Below are positions 41,605 through 50,526 of a stretch of 64,000 bases of DNA, one piece after another; position 1 is the stretch's first letter; each line of letters starts with the position of its first letter. Made by a program: the position numbers and the translations under genes. Below the pieces are notes generated by a model. The model was not told the origin of the DNA. It saw only the letters and a program-made list of their open reading frames with translations, and made no database searches. The stretch comes from MAG-120531 sp038125995 (GTDB taxonomy: Bacteria > Bacteroidota > Bacteroidia > Flavobacteriales > Flavobacteriaceae), in contig JAYPEX010000005.1 of assembly GCA_038125995.1 (NCBI GenBank), positions 62,001 to 126,000 on the forward strand. The letters are read 5' to 3'.

Positions 41605-42345
41605 TTATTTGATTGATTTAATATAGTTTTGAATCGCCATAGTCATCGAAGGAGCTTCAGGAGTTGGAGCAGCAATATCTACTCTTAATTTCGCCTTTTT
41701 GGCAGCTTCAATAGTCGAGTTTCCATAAACGGCTATTCTTGTATTATTTTGTTTAAAATCTGGGAAGTTCTTAAATAAAGACTCAATTCCAGAGGGAGAA
41801 AAGAATACTAAAACATCGTAAGTAACATCACTGAGGTCAGAAAGGTCACTGATCACTGTTTTGTAAAAAATTCCTCTTTTCCAATCAACTCCTAATTCGT
41901 TTAAAGTTTCAGGAATGATAGGCTTTAATACATCAGAACTCGGAAGTAAGAATTTTTCGTCTTTGTATTTCTTAATCAAGGGTGCTAAATCCTTGAAAGT
42001 ATGGGTGCCTACATAGATTTTACGCTTTCTGTAGACTACGTATTTTTGTAAGTAATAAGCAACAGCTTCCGACATACAAAAGTACTTAAGTGTGTCAGGC
42101 ACCTTAAAACGCATCTCCTCAGCTAATCTAAAGAAATGATCTACAGATTTTCTACTGGTCAAAATAATAGCTGAAAATTCTTTGAGATCAATTTTTTGCT
42201 GTCTTACTTCTTTCGCATCGACTCCTTCAACATGAATAAAAGGTCTAAAATCAACTTTTACCTTTTCTTTCTCTATGAGTCTTGTATATGGTGAGTTTTC
42301 AACTTTGGGTTCCGGTTGTGAAACTAGGATTGTTTTTACTTTCAT
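41605..42345 (-). CDS. hemD: Uroporphyrinogen-III synthase
   Basis: A 246-residue protein of the HemD family, which closes and inverts the linear tetrapyrrole in heme synthesis. Sequence identity in this family is low; support comes from KTILVSQPEPKVENSPYT at the front, the FSAIILTSRKSVDHFFRLA segment, and LVFFSPSGIESLFKNFPDF near 180, all in the expected places. It follows the DUF4271 gene after 6 bases, a pairing known in Flavobacteriaceae. Confidence 0.82.
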   Translation of the reverse strand: MKVKTILVSQPEPKVENSPYTRLIEKEKVKVDFRPFIHVEGVDAKEVRQQKIDLKEFSAIILTSRKSVDHFFRLAEEMRFKVPDTLKYFCMSEAVAYYLQKYVVYRKRKIYVGTHTFKDLAPLIKKYKDEKFLLPSSDVLKPIIPETLNELGVDWKRGIFYKTVISDLSDLSDVTYDVLVFFSPSGIESLFKNFPDFKQNNTRIAVYGNSTIEAAKKAKLRVDIAAPTPEAPSMTMAIQNYIKSIK

Positions 42346-42351
42346 AAATAA

Positions 42352-43008
42352 TTATGCAATCTTGAGATAATCAATAATGATCAATATGGGTGAAATTTCC
42401 AAGGCGCAAAGATACAGAATAAAATACAATATTTGTTTAAAAAGATGGTTTTTGTGTATTCGTAACGTATTTATGCAGCCAATCGCATATAGTAGCAAAA
42501 AGAGTGAAATGGTTGAATATATGATAATAAGGTTGTGATTTGAGAGGTAAATCAATAAAAGGGAACTCAGTGTTAAAAGCCATGAGTTGAAACTCAAGAT
42601 GCTTATTTTGAAAAATTGCAGTCTTCTTATAAGTTGATTTTCAAACACTTCTGATAGGAGTATTTGAGTCCAAGTCTTGATCATGATAAAGGCAGCAGTA
42701 TAGATTGCTATTTGTAAAAACGACAGTTCAAAATACAAATTCAAATCAGGAACTAAATTCGGAATAAGTAGGTATACAAATAAACTCAGATTGATCCAAG
42801 TTGTAATACTCATTATAAGAACAAAGGGGTGTGTGAGCATTTTTCCTTTGTGAAAACTCAACAGATACTTTTGATTGATCAATACGTATTTAAATTGACT
42901 GTAGAGTTGAGGATATAAATATTTAGACCAACTTAATAGTATTAGTGACCCCACCAGAAGTAATGCCATCCAGTCTTCCTGAAATACGGTCCTAAGAGTT
43001 GTGTCCAC
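42352..43008 (-). CDS. DUF4271 family membrane protein
   Basis: A 218-residue inner-membrane protein with about six helices and few charges. A recurring DUF4271 stretch is the helix pair around LLYAIGCINTLRIHKNHLFK and ILYFILYLCALEISPILIII near the C-terminus. The function is unknown. It is co-transcribed with hemD. Confidence 0.83.
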   Translation of the reverse strand: MDTTLRTVFQEDWMALLLVGSLILLSWSKYLYPQLYSQFKYVLINQKYLLSFHKGKMLTHPFVLIMSITTWINLSLFVYLLIPNLVPDLNLYFELSFLQIAIYTAAFIMIKTWTQILLSEVFENQLIRRLQFFKISILSFNSWLLTLSSLLLIYLSNHNLIIIYSTISLFLLLYAIGCINTLRIHKNHLFKQILYFILYLCALEISPILIIIDYLKIA

Positions 43009-43044
43009 TTTTAAATGTTCAGTCTATCGGTTGTAAATTGAATT

Positions 43045-43052
43045 CAAAATTA
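43045..43052 (-). promoter_or_regulatory. Candidate -7 element of DUF4271-hemD
   Basis: CAAAATTA on the plus strand reads TAATTTTG on the minus strand, a TAnnTTTG match 37 bases before the DUF4271 start. No clear -33 box was seen. Confidence 0.4.
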
Positions 43053-43095
43053 CAAATTAATCCGCTCTAGAGGGCTTCTTCTTCTCCCTAATTGT

Positions 43096-43103
43096 TATTT
43101 TTG
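43096..43103 (+). promoter_or_regulatory. -7 element of the glycosyltransferase-pyrC operon
   Basis: TATTTTTG matches TAnnTTTG 14 bases before the ATG at 43118, so the leader is only about eight bases. Confidence 0.6.
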
Positions 43104-43117
43104 TGGAAATTTGACTT

Positions 43118-43846
43118 ATGTCCAAACGTCTGGTAATCATCCCTACTTATAATGAAAAGGAAAATGTTGAAGCCATCATTAGATCGGTTTTTTCATTAAA
43201 GATTCCATTTTCAGTGTTGATTGTGGATGATCATTCTCCAGATGGTACTTATAATATAGTCAAAGAACTTCAACAGGAATTTACAGATCGTCTTTATTTG
43301 GAGGTCAGAAAAGAAAAAGAAGGATTGGGAAAAGCCTATATTCATGCATTTAAATGGGCTCTAGCTAGAAATTTTGACTATATATTTGAAATGGATGCTG
43401 ATTTTTCTCACAATCCTGAAGATTTAATACGTTTAAATAAGGCCTGCGAGTTAGGTGCAGATGTGGCAGTTGGTTCGAGATATATCAGAGGAATTAACGT
43501 TGTCAATTGGCCACTTAAGAGGATCTTTTTGTCATTGGGAGCCTCCATCTATGTGAAATTAATAACAGGGATGAGAGTTCAAGATCCAACAGCTGGTTTT
43601 GTGTGTTACCACAGAAGTGTTTTAGAGGCCATAAATTTAGATCAGGTGAAATTTGTAGGCTATGCATTTCAAATTGAAATGAAGTTTAAAGCCTATAAAA
43701 AGAAATTTAAGATCAAAGAAGTCTCTATCGTATTCAAGGATAGGGAAAAGGGTTATTCTAAAATGTCCTCATCGATTATTAAAGAGGGAATTTTGGGTGT
43801 AATTCAATTAAAATTCAAAAGTATATTTAATAAAGAGAATTTTTAA
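43118..43846 (+). CDS. Polyprenol monophosphomannose synthase-like glycosyltransferase
   Basis: A 242-residue family 2 glycosyltransferase of the DPM1 type. It has the PTYNEKENVEAIIRSVF opening, LIVDDHSPDGTYNIV, the catalytic metal motif EMDADFSHNPEDL near 88 and VGSRYIRG near 118. There is no membrane anchor domain. DPM1 enzymes load mannose onto a polyprenyl phosphate for use outside the membrane. It overlaps the dihydroorotase gene by one base. Confidence 0.9.
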   Translation: MSKRLVIIPTYNEKENVEAIIRSVFSLKIPFSVLIVDDHSPDGTYNIVKELQQEFTDRLYLEVRKEKEGLGKAYIHAFKWALARNFDYIFEMDADFSHNPEDLIRLNKACELGADVAVGSRYIRGINVVNWPLKRIFLSLGASIYVKLITGMRVQDPTAGFVCYHRSVLEAINLDQVKFVGYAFQIEMKFKAYKKKFKIKEVSIVFKDREKGYSKMSSSIIKEGILGVIQLKFKSIFNKENF

Positions 43847-45180
43847 TGGGAACGTATTTACTCAAGAATGGAAAACTAGTAAATGAAGGTCGTACAAACG
43901 AGGCTGATATATTGATCAAAGGAGATCGAATTGAACTGATTGGAGTTGATTTGAGTTCAGATTTGGCAGAGGTGATCGATTTAAACGGATCCTATGTGTT
44001 TCCTGGAGTGATCGATGATCAGGTTCACTTTAGAGAGCCTGGACTCACTCATAAGGGTGATATTTCTTCGGAGAGTAGGGCTGCTTTAGCTGGAGGTGTT
44101 ACCTCGTTTATGGAGCAACCCAACACCAATCCCCAAACAGTCACTATTGAGCGTTTGGAAGAAAAAATGGCCATGGGTGCAGCTCATTCTTTTGTGAACT
44201 ACTCTTTTTTGTTTGGAGGAACCAACGATAATTTAGAGGAATTGAAACGGTTGGATCCAAAAGCAACTTCAGGTGTTAAACTGTTTTTGGGATCTTCCAC
44301 TGGAAATATGCTAGTCGATGATGAAAAGGTAATCGAAGGTATTTTTAAGGCAACACCACTTGTTATCTCAGCACATTGTGAAGACGAAGGAACCATCCGT
44401 AGAAATTTAGAGGCTGCAAAAGAACAGTACGGAGAGGCAATTCCCATGGGTATGCATTCAGAGATACGATCTGCTGAGGCCTGTTATCTATCTTCCTCAA
44501 GAGCGATAGAGCTCGCAAAACAAACAGGAGCTCGATTACACGTATTCCATTTATCGACAGCTATTGAAACAGCACTTTTTTCTAATGATATCCCTTTAAA
44601 TGAAAAGAAAATAACTGCTGAGGTTTGTTTGCATCACCTGTGGTTTAGTCATGAAGATTACAAAGAAAAAGGGAGTCTCATTAAGTGGAATCCAGCTGTA
44701 AAGTCTGCTCAAGACCGAGAAGGTTTATGGAAGGCACTATTGGATGATCGAATCGATATTATTGCTACTGATCACGCTCCTCATACGATTGAAGAAAAGA
44801 ACAATCCCTATTTGACTGCTCCATCGGGTGGACCACTTGTTCAACACTCCCTAGTTGGGATGATGCAAAAACACGAGCAAGGGCTTATTTCACTTGAGCA
44901 AATCGTTCAAAAGATGTGTCATAACCCAGCAATATTATTCGATATAAACGATAGAGGATACCTCAGAGAAGGTTATTATGCGGATATCGCTATCGTAGCT
45001 CCCAACTCAAAGTGGATGGTGTCCAAAGAAAATATTGCCTATAAATGTGGTTGGTCTCCTTTTGAGGGAGTCGAATTTTCAAATCGTATAACTCATACTT
45101 TTGTCAATGGACATTTGGGATATCAAAACGGAATATTTTCTGAAAATAGAAACGCCAAAAGACTTCAGTTTAACAGATGA
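43846..45180 (+). CDS. pyrC: Dihydroorotase-like amidohydrolase with altered metal site
   Basis: A 444-residue amidohydrolase of the type I dihydroorotase group (third step of pyrimidine synthesis). Most metal-site residues are in place: H61, K145 (likely carboxylated), H177, H235 and D309. The first His of the usual HxH motif is Gln59 (IDDQVHFREPG). Bacteroidota proteins I recall share this Gln, so it may be clade-wide. It might be active with altered metal use, or be a paralogue. It overlaps the next gene by 4 bases. Confidence 0.85.
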   Translation: MGTYLLKNGKLVNEGRTNEADILIKGDRIELIGVDLSSDLAEVIDLNGSYVFPGVIDDQVHFREPGLTHKGDISSESRAALAGGVTSFMEQPNTNPQTVTIERLEEKMAMGAAHSFVNYSFLFGGTNDNLEELKRLDPKATSGVKLFLGSSTGNMLVDDEKVIEGIFKATPLVISAHCEDEGTIRRNLEAAKEQYGEAIPMGMHSEIRSAEACYLSSSRAIELAKQTGARLHVFHLSTAIETALFSNDIPLNEKKITAEVCLHHLWFSHEDYKEKGSLIKWNPAVKSAQDREGLWKALLDDRIDIIATDHAPHTIEEKNNPYLTAPSGGPLVQHSLVGMMQKHEQGLISLEQIVQKMCHNPAILFDINDRGYLREGYYADIAIVAPNSKWMVSKENIAYKCGWSPFEGVEFSNRITHTFVNGHLGYQNGIFSENRNAKRLQFNR

Positions 45181-45626
45181 AACGATTCGTTGTAATAGGG
45201 CTTTGTCTATCGGTTTTTGCATGTTCAACTCCTGCAGTTGAAAAGCCAGATCCTTTATTGGAGAAAGAACAGATGGTCGCTATTCTTTACGATCTTTCAA
45301 TTCTTAATGCTGTTTCTGACTCTAAAAAGGACTATCTAAAACAACGAAATTTAGTTCCCATCAAAACGATATATCGTTGGTATGGAATAGATAGTCTTAT
45401 TTTTGCTCAAAACGATTTTTACTACGCATCGAAGCCCAAAGAATATCTTGAAATCTACAAAAAGGTGAACGATAGTCTTGAAGCGACCAAAGAGGTTTAT
45501 GATGAATTGGTGCGTCAAGAACTTTTAAAACGAAAGGACTCTGTGGATAATTCTAGAAAAATAGATTCGTTGACTCCTGTGTTAAAAGCACCTCCTAAAA
45601 GGCCTCCAATGCGTTCGAATCAATAA
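45177..45626 (+). CDS. DUF4296 lipoprotein
   Basis: A 149-residue lipoprotein (signal ends LSVFAC, Cys at 16). The core EKEQMVAILYDLSILNAVSD and RWYGIDSLIFAQNDFYYASK mark DUF4296. The C-terminus is Lys/Pro-rich. It overlaps the dihydroorotase stop by 4 bases (ATGA). This family follows dihydroorotase in many Flavobacteriaceae; the function is unknown. Confidence 0.85.
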   Translation: MKRFVVIGLCLSVFACSTPAVEKPDPLLEKEQMVAILYDLSILNAVSDSKKDYLKQRNLVPIKTIYRWYGIDSLIFAQNDFYYASKPKEYLEIYKKVNDSLEATKEVYDELVRQELLKRKDSVDNSRKIDSLTPVLKAPPKRPPMRSNQ

Positions 45627-45658
45627 AAGTGTATATTTACTAAACGAAACTTTTATAT

Positions 45659-46612
45659 ATGAAAATAGCTGTTGTAGGTCCTATTCCAAGAGATACGATT
45701 ATTACTCACAGAGATGAAACGATTTATAAATACGGATGTGTAAGTCATCCAACAATTGCAGTAAGTAAATTAATCGAGACTCAAGGGGAGGTCATTCCGG
45801 TTGCACATGTTCACCAATCAGACTACGATGCTATCATAGAAGTCTTTGCTCCTTATTCTAATATCAACACGAAATATATTTCTGACACTTATGATCAAGG
45901 AACGGTCGTAGAGTTGAATTTTATCGATCAAAACAATCGATTAGAAAAACAACAGAGCAATATGCATCCCATAGAACCTGAGGATATTGAATCCATAGAA
46001 GCAGATGTTTTTGTATGTGTTCCAATCACTGATTACGAGGTTCCAAAACAGACGCTTAAAGCCATGAAAGCTAAAGGAAGTCAAGTGATATTTGATGCTC
46101 ATGGTCCTACTTCTTATGTAGATAATCAGGGAAATCGACTTCGTTGTCATTGGGAAGATATGGATCAGTGGCTTCCCTTTATCGACGTGCTTAAAATGAA
46201 TTTAGAAGAATCGCTCTATTGTCATTTTGATTCATCAGCTCAAATCGATTACGATTCAGAAGACCGATCTCATTTAGACGATTTTGCAAAGAACGTTTTG
46301 GATGCTGGGGTTGCATTCCTCTACGTAACCTTGGATAGTGATGGCTGTAATCTTTACTTTAAAAATGAAGACGGTAGTATTCAAACGACCTTTATTCCAT
46401 CCTATGAAGTACAAGATGTGATCGATACCACAGGATGTGGAGATTCATTTGCTGGAGGTTTAGCCTTCGGTTTTGCTGCAACTGCAGATGCAGTAATCGC
46501 AGGTCAATACGCCAATATTTTAGGTGCTATGAGAACTCAGGGTAAAACCTTTGAGGTTTTTAAATCAAAATCGGATACGGATCAAATGATCGCTGATTAC
46601 TACAACAACTAA
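45659..46612 (+). CDS. PfkB family carbohydrate kinase
   Basis: A 317-residue sugar or nucleoside kinase of the ribokinase (PfkB) fold. The catalytic motif DTTGCGDSFAGGLAFG is near 257, with the Asp of GCGD as catalytic base. The N-terminal signature is weak (IAVVGPIPRDTIITHRDE). It lies 2 bases before gluconokinase, so a hexonate or ketohexonate such as 2-keto-3-deoxygluconate is a plausible substrate; this is inference. Confidence 0.85.
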   Translation: MKIAVVGPIPRDTIITHRDETIYKYGCVSHPTIAVSKLIETQGEVIPVAHVHQSDYDAIIEVFAPYSNINTKYISDTYDQGTVVELNFIDQNNRLEKQQSNMHPIEPEDIESIEADVFVCVPITDYEVPKQTLKAMKAKGSQVIFDAHGPTSYVDNQGNRLRCHWEDMDQWLPFIDVLKMNLEESLYCHFDSSAQIDYDSEDRSHLDDFAKNVLDAGVAFLYVTLDSDGCNLYFKNEDGSIQTTFIPSYEVQDVIDTTGCGDSFAGGLAFGFAATADAVIAGQYANILGAMRTQGKTFEVFKSKSDTDQMIADYYNN

Positions 46613-46614
46613 GC

Positions 46615-47091
46615 ATGGCTCAACTCATCGTTATCATGGGAGTTAGTGGTTGTGGTAAAACTTCAGTTGGAACTGCTCTAGCTGATTTGATTTCACTTCC
46701 TTTTTTTGATGCGGATGATTACCATCCAATTGTCAATAAAAACAAGATGCAGGCGGGTATTCCCTTGGAAGACAGTGATCGCATTCCTTGGTTGGAGCGA
46801 TTGAACAGTTTGTGTCAATCACATTTAAAATCAGGATTGGTATTGGCTTGTTCTGCGCTTAAACAATCCTACAGAGACTTATTATCAAAAGAGATTCAAA
46901 TAGAATGGGTATATTTAAAGGGGAGTTTTGAGTTGATTTCTCAAAGATTAGAAGCGCGTCATCATCAATATATGCCATCAAGTTTATTACAATCACAATT
47001 TGATACCTTAGAGGAACCAAAGGAGGCGATAGAAGTTTCAATCGATCAAACTATTGAATCCATTGTCCTTCAAATAACAGAACAACTATGA
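46615..47091 (+). CDS. gntK: Gluconokinase
   Basis: A 158-residue P-loop kinase that turns gluconate into 6-phosphogluconate. The Walker A is GVSGCGKTSVG (9-19), followed by FFDADDYHPIVNKNKMQAG and LACSALKQSYRDLL, all typical of GntK. It overlaps gnd by 4 bases and is the middle of the gluconate operon. Confidence 0.95.
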   Translation: MAQLIVIMGVSGCGKTSVGTALADLISLPFFDADDYHPIVNKNKMQAGIPLEDSDRIPWLERLNSLCQSHLKSGLVLACSALKQSYRDLLSKEIQIEWVYLKGSFELISQRLEARHHQYMPSSLLQSQFDTLEEPKEAIEVSIDQTIESIVLQITEQL

Positions 47092-48491
47092 AATCAGAAA
47101 TAGGTCTTATTGGACTTGGAGTCATGGGGACTTCACTTGCTCGAAATATCGCGCGAAATAACTTTTCCATTTCATTGTACAATCGCTATCTAAAAGGAAG
47201 CGAAGAAGGGGTTGCTCAAAAAAAAATAGACCAATATGATGAGTTGCGTTCTGCAAAGGGATTTGAAGAGCTATCAGCCTTTGTCAATTCAATTCAGCAG
47301 CCGAGAAGGATTGTCTTAATGCTTACTGCTGGAGATGCTGTAGATCAACTGATTAGTCAATTGGAACCGCTTCTCGATTCCGGAGACTTGATTATCGACG
47401 CAGGAAATTCTCACTACAGCGACACCGAGAGAAGAAATGAATTACTCGCTCATAAGAATTTACTCTATTTAGGACTTGGAGTTTCTGGCGGTGAAGAAGG
47501 AGCTCTAAATGGTCCTTCTTTGATGCCTGGAGGATCTCTTAAGGCTTATGAATTAGTCAAAGACTTACTCGATTCTATTGCTGCTAAAACATCGGATCAA
47601 CAGTCAACCGCTGCTTATGTTGGCAATGGAGGAGCTGGGCATTTTGTGAAGATGGTTCACAATGGTATTGAATATGCTGAAATGCAACTCATTGCAGAGT
47701 TTTTTCAAATCATGCATCAGGCAATGGCGATGAACTACGATCAAATTGCTGCTGTTTTTGAAGCGTGGAATCAAAGCGATCAAAAGAGTTATTTGCTTGA
47801 AATTTCCGCTGCTATATTGAGAACCAAGGACGATCAAGGATCTATCATCGATCGCATCTTAGATAAAGGGGCACACAAAGGAACAGGTTCATGGTCTTTA
47901 ATCGCTGCTGCAGAATTAGGACAGGCTGCTACGATGATTTCTTCAGCTCTTTTTAGTCGGTATACTTCCTCTAAAAAGCGATATCGAACGAAACTGTCAG
48001 AGCTTTATAATACTACAAATAAACAAGTAGAGCTTTCTGTTGAAGATTTAAAGGCGACCTACCGATTTGCTCGTATTATGAATCACCATCAAGGATTTTC
48101 ACTGATTCACGTGGCCTCTAAAAAGAATAACTGGGATATTGATTTAGCGTTGGTGTGTGGGCTTTGGACCGAAGGATGCATCATTAAATCGGATTTGTTA
48201 TACCAATTACAACCAATTCTACAAAGTCATCAATTACCATTGTCAGATTCATCCATCGTGGAACTGATTCAAATGGATCGACCACATGTGGAAAAGTTGT
48301 TGTCATGTTTGATTCCTACAGATGTTCCAAGTCTTTGTATCACTAATTCCTTTGAGTTTTTCAAACAGATGCTTCAAGAACAATCATCGGCTCATATGAT
48401 ACAGGCTCAACGCGATTACTTTGGTGCTCATGGATTTGAGCTCAAGGGAGATTTAACAGGAGCTATACATCACTATAATTGGAATAATTAA
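47088..48491 (+). CDS. gnd: 6-phosphogluconate dehydrogenase, decarboxylating
   Basis: A 467-residue enzyme that converts 6-phosphogluconate to ribulose 5-phosphate, CO2 and NADPH. It has the Rossmann motif GLIGLGVMGTSLARNIARN (4-23), the catalytic GVSGGEEGALNGPSLMPGG (about 132-150) and GGAGHFVKMVHNGIEYAEMQ (about 182-201). The length matches the long homodimeric Gnd type. It is fed by GntK and overlaps it by 4 bases. Confidence 0.95.
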   Translation: MKSEIGLIGLGVMGTSLARNIARNNFSISLYNRYLKGSEEGVAQKKIDQYDELRSAKGFEELSAFVNSIQQPRRIVLMLTAGDAVDQLISQLEPLLDSGDLIIDAGNSHYSDTERRNELLAHKNLLYLGLGVSGGEEGALNGPSLMPGGSLKAYELVKDLLDSIAAKTSDQQSTAAYVGNGGAGHFVKMVHNGIEYAEMQLIAEFFQIMHQAMAMNYDQIAAVFEAWNQSDQKSYLLEISAAILRTKDDQGSIIDRILDKGAHKGTGSWSLIAAAELGQAATMISSALFSRYTSSKKRYRTKLSELYNTTNKQVELSVEDLKATYRFARIMNHHQGFSLIHVASKKNNWDIDLALVCGLWTEGCIIKSDLLYQLQPILQSHQLPLSDSSIVELIQMDRPHVEKLLSCLIPTDVPSLCITNSFEFFKQMLQEQSSAHMIQAQRDYFGAHGFELKGDLTGAIHHYNWNN

Positions 48492-48492
48492 G

Positions 48493-49830
48493 ATGGTTAC
48501 CACTCTACTTTTGGCACTAGTCCTTGGAATTTCAGTATTACTTTTTTTAATATTAAAACTGAAAATACCAGCCTTTATTTCACTACTTATTGCAACGATA
48601 ATCATCGGGATTGTATCAGGTCTAGATGCTTCAAGTATTTTTGATACCATTCAAAGAGGAATGGGAGGAACACTGGGTTATGTCGCAACCATTGTAGGAT
48701 TGGGAGCTATGTTTGGTTCGATCTTAGAACTCACGGGTTCTGCCCAAGCGATTGCTGATGATATGTTAAAGCGATTTGGGGTAGATAAGGCTCCGTGGAC
48801 ACTGCTTTTTAGTGGTTTCTTTATTGCTATTCCTGTCTTTTTTGATGTGGCATTTATACTGTTGATTCCTGTGATTTACGCCCTACAGCACAGGACTAAA
48901 AAATCACTTCTGCTCTATGCCATCCCTTTACTTGCAGGTTTGGCAGTGACCCACGCCTTTATACCACCGACACCAGGACCAGTTGCTGTTGCTGATATTT
49001 TAGGAGCCGATCTAGGATTGGTTATATTAGTGGGATTCCTTGTTGGATTACCGGCAGCGATTGTGTCTGGAATCTTCTTTGGAAGGTATATTTCAAATAA
49101 AATATTTGTGGAAGCTCCTACTCATGTACGAGAAGATTCAAATGAAAAAACCTTACCTGCAATAAGTGTTATTTTTGGAGTGGTATTGGTTCCAATTGTA
49201 TTAATCGTCTTTAGAGCACTTATAGATTCGGGTGTCATTTTAGATAAGAATTTGGGAATTGGATTAGTGATCTCTTTCATAGGGCATCCTTTTGCAGCTT
49301 TGATCATTGGTACTCTTCTCGCATGGTTTTTATTAGGTCTGCGATGGAATCATTCCAAGGAAACGCTTTTTAAAGTCACCTCAAAATCTATGGCGCCAGC
49401 TGGAACCATCATCTTGTTAACGGGGGCAGGAGGAGTACTCAAACAGATGTTAGTCGATACCCATATAGGAACACTTATTGCAGAGAGTTTTGTTCATCTA
49501 CAAAGCTCCATTTACCTCATTGCATTTATCATTGCTGTATTGATTCGAGTGCTTCAAGGATCCTCTACGGTGGCCATGATTACTGCTGCAGGTTTGGTAG
49601 CTCCATTATTGGAATCAGGACAGTATTCTGGATTTGCTTTGGCGCTTTTAGTGGTTGCAATAGCCTCTGGCGCCTCTACCTTCTCACATGTCAATGATTC
49701 TGGATTTTGGCTTGTGAGTCAGTATTTGGGGATCAATGAGAAGCAAACCTATCGATCATGGACGATGATGACAACCGTATTGTCATTGACAGGAATTCTA
49801 GTGGTGCTCTTATTAGCCCTTTTTGTTTGA
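48493..49830 (+). CDS. gntP: Gluconate permease, GntP family
   Basis: A 445-residue proton-coupled permease with about 12-14 helices. The GntP marks are VATIVGLGAMFGSILELTGSA near 67, VTHAFIPPTPGPVAVADILG near 155 and the C-terminal SGASTFSHVNDSGFWLVSQY. It follows gnd after 1 base and is the last gene of the operon, before a terminator. Confidence 0.95.
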   Translation: MVTTLLLALVLGISVLLFLILKLKIPAFISLLIATIIIGIVSGLDASSIFDTIQRGMGGTLGYVATIVGLGAMFGSILELTGSAQAIADDMLKRFGVDKAPWTLLFSGFFIAIPVFFDVAFILLIPVIYALQHRTKKSLLLYAIPLLAGLAVTHAFIPPTPGPVAVADILGADLGLVILVGFLVGLPAAIVSGIFFGRYISNKIFVEAPTHVREDSNEKTLPAISVIFGVVLVPIVLIVFRALIDSGVILDKNLGIGLVISFIGHPFAALIIGTLLAWFLLGLRWNHSKETLFKVTSKSMAPAGTIILLTGAGGVLKQMLVDTHIGTLIAESFVHLQSSIYLIAFIIAVLIRVLQGSSTVAMITAAGLVAPLLESGQYSGFALALLVVAIASGASTFSHVNDSGFWLVSQYLGINEKQTYRSWTMMTTVLSLTGILVVLLLALFV

Positions 49831-49874
49831 GGCAACTAATTCATATCATAGAAGTTTTTGGAAGCTGTGCAAAA

Positions 49875-49904
49875 AAAAAACTGCAGCATCTGCCGCAGTT
49901 TTTC
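49875..49904. terminator. Bidirectional terminator between gntP and the cytochrome gene
   Basis: AAAAACTGC and GCAGTTTTT form a 9-bp stem around a 10-base loop. A run of ten A lies to the left, giving a U-run on the minus strand, and five T to the right. Confidence 0.8.
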
Positions 49905-49925
49905 ATTACAAAATTCTAAAAGAAT

Positions 49926-50420
49926 CTAGTTTGTGGTTCTCAAGTATTCAAGAATAGCTCTGGCGTCTTCTTGAGAGATATTTTGATTGGACATCGGTGC
50001 TCCATTAAATTCCATAAAGAGGTCTTTTGCCAATTGGTCTTCTTTGACCATCTTCTCAGGATTGAGAATCATGTTCATGATCCAAGCGGGATTTCTACGA
50101 GCAGTCACACCTGTTAAATCTGGTCCTACAAATCTCCTTCCAATCATATGGCAAGCAACACAGTTGGCATCAAAAACAGCTTTACCTTTATTGATAAGTG
50201 TTTGGTCTAACGTTCCTAAATCAATAGAAGTTACAGGTCCAACACCTGTAGATTCCAGATCGATTCGAGTAGAAGCTTTATCCGATGATGCCTCTTTTTT
50301 GGCAGCAGTTTCAGTCTTCTGTCTGTTCATGCTAAAACCGTCTTTCTTTTCTTCCTTACCTCCGCAGCTGATCATCAAAATTGAAAATGCGATTGATGCT
50401 AAATAGGTTATTTTTCTCAT
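49926..50420 (-). CDS. Cytochrome c lipoprotein
   Basis: A 164-residue lipoprotein (signal ends LMISC, Cys at 19) with a Lys/Glu/Ser-rich linker and a monoheme cytochrome c domain. The heme motif is CVACH (near 87-91) and the axial Met lies in NGAPMSNQNISQ. Periplasmic electron carrier. As I recall, similar cytochromes precede nosZ in other Flavobacteriaceae, but no nos gene is next to this one. Confidence 0.88.
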   Translation of the reverse strand: MRKITYLASIAFSILMISCGGKEEKKDGFSMNRQKTETAAKKEASSDKASTRIDLESTGVGPVTSIDLGTLDQTLINKGKAVFDANCVACHMIGRRFVGPDLTGVTARRNPAWIMNMILNPEKMVKEDQLAKDLFMEFNGAPMSNQNISQEDARAILEYLRTTN

Positions 50421-50526
50421 AAGTAAATGTATTGTTAACAGCTATAATTATTCTGATGCTAAAGTAATTAAAAATTCATTAATGATCTTGAATGGAACAA
50501 CACCAATTTGTTTTTTTTATAACATA

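Noticed and set aside
49987..50406. 139-codon rightward ORF opposite the cytochrome c gene
   Set aside because: Antisense to a protein with a lipoprotein signal and a CxxCH heme motif; the opposite frame has neither.
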